From NCBI RefSeq assembly GCF_033807715.1, contig NC_084591.1, positions 50,062,115 through 50,126,114 of the forward strand: 64,000 bases of DNA. The letters run 5' to 3'. The translations under genes were made by a program, and so were the position numbers. Under the pieces are notes generated by a model. The model saw only the letters and a list, made by a program, of their open reading frames with translations. It searched no databases and had not been told where the DNA came from. Position 1 is the stretch's first letter; each line of letters starts with the position of its first letter. Below, piece after piece: positions 26,001 to 32,000 of this stretch. The DNA is from Cololabis saira. Its lineage: Eukaryota > Chordata > Actinopteri > Beloniformes > Belonidae.

Positions 26001-29000
26001 GCTCCGAGCGTGGTTCTAATCTTCCATGGCGTAAACCTGTTTCTTCTCACTCAGACAAATCAGACTCTTCTCACATAGTCTCAGCAAAATTTTTTGCTAA
26101 ACGGGAGGGTGAGGAGAAGTCAGAAAAGTCAGAGGGTGGGGAGGGGGCAAGGGAAAGGCCCACCTGTAACTATTGCAAAAGAGTTGGTCACACCATAAAT
26201 AGGTGTTATGCTCTTAAGAACAAGTCTCAACCACCTAAAACTATTGCTTTGATTAAAGGTCAGTCTTCTCCATTGCCTGTTGCAGTAGAACCAGTGCATA
26301 TTCCAGACCCTGAGTTTCAGCCATTTTTGATGACTGGTTTTGTCTCTCTGACAGAGGGGGATGCTAGAGTACCTGTTAATATAATCAGAGACACTGCATC
26401 CAATCAGTCTGTGATCCTGGAAAATGTGTTGCCATTTTCAGAAAAGTCTGCTGTTAAATCAGATGTGCTGGTGAGGGGGTTTGATATGCAGTATGTCGGC
26501 CTACCGCTCCACAATATTTACCTTGAGTCTGACTTAGTTAAAGGGTGTGTTAGAGTGGGGCTCCGTACGCAACTCCCAATCGAAGGTGTGACTCTTCTCT
26601 TGGGAAATGATTTAGCTGGTGGTAAAATGCTCATTAATCCTGAGGTTATTGCTGTTCCCCTGCCTGAAAACTCTGACAACTTGGCGTTAAAATTTCCAAG
26701 GGTGTTTTCAGCCTGTGCCATGACACGTGCAAGGGCTGAGCGTCAGAAACTGGAGGCTGAGGTGGAGCTCTCTGACAGTTTCCTGGTTGACTGTTCGGCT
26801 GCTCCACCTGCATCTCCAGAGGCCCCTACTCATTCTGTTGTGTTTCCTCAAATTGACTCTAAAATCTGCATGTCACGTGAACAGCTGGTTGCCGACCAGA
26901 AGAGAGATGCAACTCTAGCTCCTCTCTTTGAATGTGTGGTTTCAGGAGAGGGGTTAGAAGGTGTGTCAACAGGTTTTTTCTTCAAGGATGGGGTGCTCAT
27001 GCGCAAGTGGACACCTCCACGGCTGTCTGGCCATGATGGTTGGGGGGTGGTGGAACAAATTGTTATCCCTCAAGCATATCGCAGCGAAGTGTTAAAGCTA
27101 GCGCATGATAACCCACTTTCTGGTCATCTAGGGATTAACAAGACTTTCGATCGCGTCTGCAATATTTTTTCTGGCCAGGTCTAAAAGGTGACGTGCGTCA
27201 CCATTGCAAAACATGTCATGTATGCCAGGTTGCTAAAAATCAGTTTATCTCTCCATATCCGCTCTATCCGATTCCTGTTATTGGTGAACAATTCGAGCAT
27301 GTGCAAATTGATGGTGTTGGGCCCTTGCCTCGCACTAAAAGTGGTAACAGATTTCTGTTAACGATTATGTGCACGGCGACTCGTTTTCCTGAGGCCATAC
27401 CACTTCGTTCTATGACAGCTCCGGCTGTTGTTAAGGCCTTAGTTAAGTTCTTTTCCATTTTCGGCCTACCTAAGGTTGCACAATCTGACCAGGGTTCCAA
27501 CTTTATGTCACGGGTTTTCTCTCAAGTCATGAAACAACTTAACATCACTCATGTGTGTTCTAGCTTATCACCCAGAAAGTCAGGGTGCCATCGAACGTTT
27601 TCATAGGACTTTAAAGTCTATGTTACGCACCCATTTCCTTCAGTTTGAAAAGGACTGGGATGAGGGTGTCCATCTCCTCCTCTTTGCTGCTCGTGAGGTG
27701 GTACAAGAATCCCTCGGCTTTAGTCCTGCCGAGCTGGTGTTTGCACACACAGTCAGAGGGCCTCTAAGGCTTTTGCAGGAGAAGTGGCTGGGTGACAGCA
27801 AACCTCAGAATCTGCTTGACTATGTGTCCAAATTCCGTTTTAAACTTCACCGCGCTTGTGAGTTGGCTAAAGAAAACTTGGCAGTTGCACAGGGCAAAAT
27901 GAAGCGATGGTTTACGCAAAATGCAGGACTTTTAGTCCTGGTGATAAGGTTCTCATTTTGCTACCCGTTCGTGGCTCTGCTTTGCAGGCACGTTATGGTG
28001 GCCCTTATCTGGTTAAAAAGAAGGTGGGCGATCGGGATTACATCATTGACACCCCTGATCGACGGCGGCGGAGTAGGCTGTGTCACATTAATATTTTGAA
28101 GCCTTATTTCGACAGAGAGTCCCAGCCTGATTCCAACCCTTCTGATGTGGCATCACCAGATACCAGCGTAATGGGTGAGCCGGCCAAGGTGACTCTGGCA
28201 CTGACTAACAATGCCAGCTTTCCTCCTCTTGAATCTCAGGATGACCAGGATGAAATTGTAGGTATCTCCACTGATATCACCCATGGCCGACTTAAGAACT
28301 CAGTAATGCTTGCTAACCTTCATGATTGCCTTCCAAATTTGGTTCAGTCTCAGCTTGAGGATGTGATCAGTTTAATTGGTTCTAACAGAAGTCTCTTTTC
28401 AGATGTGCCGACCCGTACGCATGTGTTGCAGCATGACATTGATGTTGGTAATTCCCCGCCAATTAAACAGCACGCTTATCGCGTTAACCCTGACAAAAGG
28501 CTTCGTCTCCAAAAGCAGGTGAACTACATGCTGGAAAGTGGCATCGCTGTACCTAGCACGAGTGCTTGGAGTTCACCCTGTCTTTTGGCCGCAAAGTCTG
28601 ACGGCTCGGACCGGTTTTGTACTGATTATCGAAAGGTGAATGGGGTCACAAAACCTGACTGCTTTCCTTTGCCTCGGATAGATGACTGTGTTGACAAGGT
28701 TGGCTGTGCCAAGTATGTCACTCTATTAAAAGGATATTGGCAGGTGCCGTTAACTCCAAGGGCTCAAGTTATATCTGCCTTTGTGACCCCTGACGCTTTT
28801 CTTGAGTACACCGTGATGCCTTTTGGTGTTAGAAACGCTCCAGCAACGTTCCAGCGTTTCGTCAACACAGTTCTGTCAGGTTTATCGGGCTGCGAGGCCT
28901 ATTTGGATGACATCGTTGTTTATTCCGCTACATGGGATGAACATATTTTCGACAACTGCAAGCAGTGTTTGGCCGGTTGAGTGAGGCTAATCTCACTTTG

Positions 29001-32000
29001 AATCTTGCCAAGTGTGAGTTTGGGCAGGCTACAGTTACATACCTCGGCGAAGTTGTTGGTCGGGGTCAAGTTAAGCCTGTCCATTCTAAAGTGAAAGCCA
29101 TCCTTTCGTTTCCTCCTCCTGTCACTCGCCGTGGTCTAATGCGGTTCTTGGGAATGGCAGGATACTATCGCAGTTTCTGCAAGAACTTTTCTGTCGTCGC
29201 AGCCCCGTTAACCGACATGTTGAGCCCAAAAGTACGGTACAAATGGTCTCCGAGCTGTCAGCATTCGTTTGATAGTATAAAAGCCTTGCTAACTAATGCT
29301 CCAGTTCTAGCTGCACCGGCGTTCGAGCGGCCATTTAAACTTGCTGTGGATGCAAGTGATGCGGGGGCGGGTGCTGTCCTTCTTCAGGATGGGGATGATG
29401 GGATTGAGCACCCGGTCTCGTATTACTCCAAAAAGTTTAATCGACATCAGCGTGTGTATTCCACAGTAGAGAAAGAAGCGCTGGCACTTGTTTTGGCCCT
29501 ACAGCATTTTGAGGTTTATGTGGGTTCCTCCAATGAACCCACCCTCGTTTACACTGATCACAATCCTCTCGTTTTCCTGAACCAGATGCGGAACACCAAT
29601 CGGAGGTTGATGAGATGGTCTATCTTTTTGCAGTACTTCAATGTGGAGGTCAGGCATGTCCGTGGCAAAGATAATGTCCTGGCCGACACGTTGTCACGCT
29701 CCTTTTCTGATGAGTGAATGACCTCACGTTGCACTCCCGGTATTCACCATCATAGGGTGGGGGTGTTGCGTGTGGCCATGACTCTCTCTCCCAACACACA
29801 GCATTCTCAATAATCTAATTAATCTTGTCTCCTCCCATCTCAGAATACCACACCTGGACTGGCACACCTGAACTGATTCCCATCAGCCTATAAAGCTCCT
29901 CTCTGCTCAGTGTGCCAGGAGACACAGACCAAGCAACACCAAACTGGATGCTCTTTTGTTAGCTTTTGTTTAGTTTGATCCTTAGTTTAGTTTGGGCCTG
30001 GAGATGGCCGGCATCTCCAGGTGCCTTTTTTCCTTATAGTGAGTATTAACGATTTCTGCCAGTGTATTTATTTTTGGGAGATTTGCTTAAATAAAAGCTG
30101 TTAAACTTGTGCTCTTTTGTTGGTGTCCTTCATGATGTTGTGGTTTCCATTTTCGAGCCATATTCCAATGTTATTTGTGTGGAGACCGCAACACAGCAAT
30201 TGGGAAGTATAATCAAGAATCACGGCATACACTTTCATTGCTATGCTGATGATATGCAGCATATTTGTCTATGAAGCCGGATGAGACAGAACCGTTAGTT
30301 AAACTTCAGGCATGTCTTAGGGACATCAAGGACTGGATGTCCAGAAATGTCTTGCTTCTAGATTCAGATAAAACAGAGGTTATCATTCTTGGTCCAGAGC
30401 ATTTTAGGAAGGAATTAGATGGTGTTGCGATGGCTTCCAGTGCAACTGTGAGAAACCTTGGTGTTGTTTTCGATCAGGATTTGTCGTTTAAACCATATGT
30501 TAATCAGGTTTGTAAAATAGCGTTTTTCCATCTCCGTAATATTGCAAAAATTAGGAAAATCCTCTCGCAGATTGATGTAGAAAAACTAGTTCATGCATTT
30601 GTATCTTCTAGAATCAGCAGGAGAGACCACGTCTCTCCAGTGTTAGCGTCGCTCCATTGGCTACCTGTAAAATTCAGAATCCAATTTAAAATTTTATTAC
30701 TTGCATATAAAGCCCAAAACGGCTTAGCTCCGCATTATTTAGAAGATTTGATAGTGCCTTATGTTCCTGGCAGAGCTCTCCGCTCCCAGAGTGCAGGTTT
30801 ACTCGTAGTTCCTAGAGTATGTAAATGTAGATTTGGAGGGCGGGCGTTCTGCTATCAGGCACCATTACTATGGAACCAACTTCCAATCTGGGTTAAGGAG
30901 GCTAACACCACCTCCACCTTTAAAACTAAACTTAAAACCTTTCTGTTTAGTAAAGCCTATAGTTAGTGTTTAGTAAACCTCTAGCTGGTGTTGGTAAATC
31001 TCTAGGTAGTGTAAACTCTAGTGTGTTAGAGTCAGTAGTCATAGTTGCAGCTATAGAACAAGACTATAATAGTTAGTCTCAAACATAGCTTCATGGTAGA
31101 TATGCTGCTATAGGCCTATGCTGCAGGGGGGCACCGACATGATCCGCTGGGCGGTGCCTCTCACCCTTCTTCTCCTCTCCTTTTCCATTCCTCTCTTCTC
31201 CATTACCATTTTTATTTATTATAAATATCTCATAGCTATAATTTTTGTCCATCGTTCCTGTAGTTTCTTGTGCCGGCCCCCACTTTTTTTCTCTTTTGTG
31301 CATGTTTGCAGGCCGGAGCCTCGGGAGCTGCGTTCCCGGCCCCCCTCCCCCATCCCCGGTCATCCCATTGCTGCTTCCACCTGCCTACGTGGATGTCTGC
31401 TGTGTGCTGCTGACGCCCCCCCCCCCCAATTGAATTGAATTGAATTGAAATGGATCGCTGCAATTCACAGAAACAACTGGATTCCAGGCACCAAAACGTG
31501 GATTTGCGGTTCCCATTTTGTATCAGGTAATGTTGCATTTTTGGGTAGCTAACGTCAAACGGTCAAATCATAAAGTTCAGTGTCCTCATCACTTTAATTT
31601 CTACAACAAATCCTGCCTTGAAGTCGGACCAAGCGTCAAGACTTTTGTATGCCTTCAAGCTTTGTTTCGTGTACTTCCCCGGCGTAGAAATTAAGTACAT
31701 ATAAATATCAGGAAACTGGATTCGTGGACAAATAGTAATGTCCATGGACCACTGGTTCTTGGTAACTGTACCAAATATTAATGTCCATGGACCACTGGTT
31801 CTTGGTAACTGTACCAAATATTAATGTCCATGGACCACTGGTTCTTGGTAACTGTACCAAATATTAATGTCCATATACCACTGGTTCTTGGTAACTGTAC
31901 CAAATATTAATGTTCATGGACCACTGGTTCTTGGTAACTGTACCAAATATTAATGTCCATGAACCACTGGTTCTTGGTAACTGTACCAAATATTAATGTC

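Larger units (their letters stand above)
24058..30193 (+). mobile_element. Gmr1-type Ty3/gypsy LTR retrotransposon (gag-PR-INT-RT-RH order)
   Basis: Complete 6.1-kb element with LTRs at both ends and a near-duplicated 5-bp target (CAGCC before, CAGCA after). Domain order is gag, zinc knuckle, protease, integrase, reverse transcriptase, RNase H. Integrase before RT is the Ty1/copia-like order, yet the RT and RNase H are of gypsy type. This combination defines the Gmr1 group described from Atlantic cod and other deuterostomes. The frame is broken by one in-frame stop (25778) and frameshifts near 27165-27185, 27563, 27930 and 28960, so this copy cannot make a full polyprotein. It lies antisense to LONP2 in the 12.4-kb intron. 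Confidence 0.92.
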
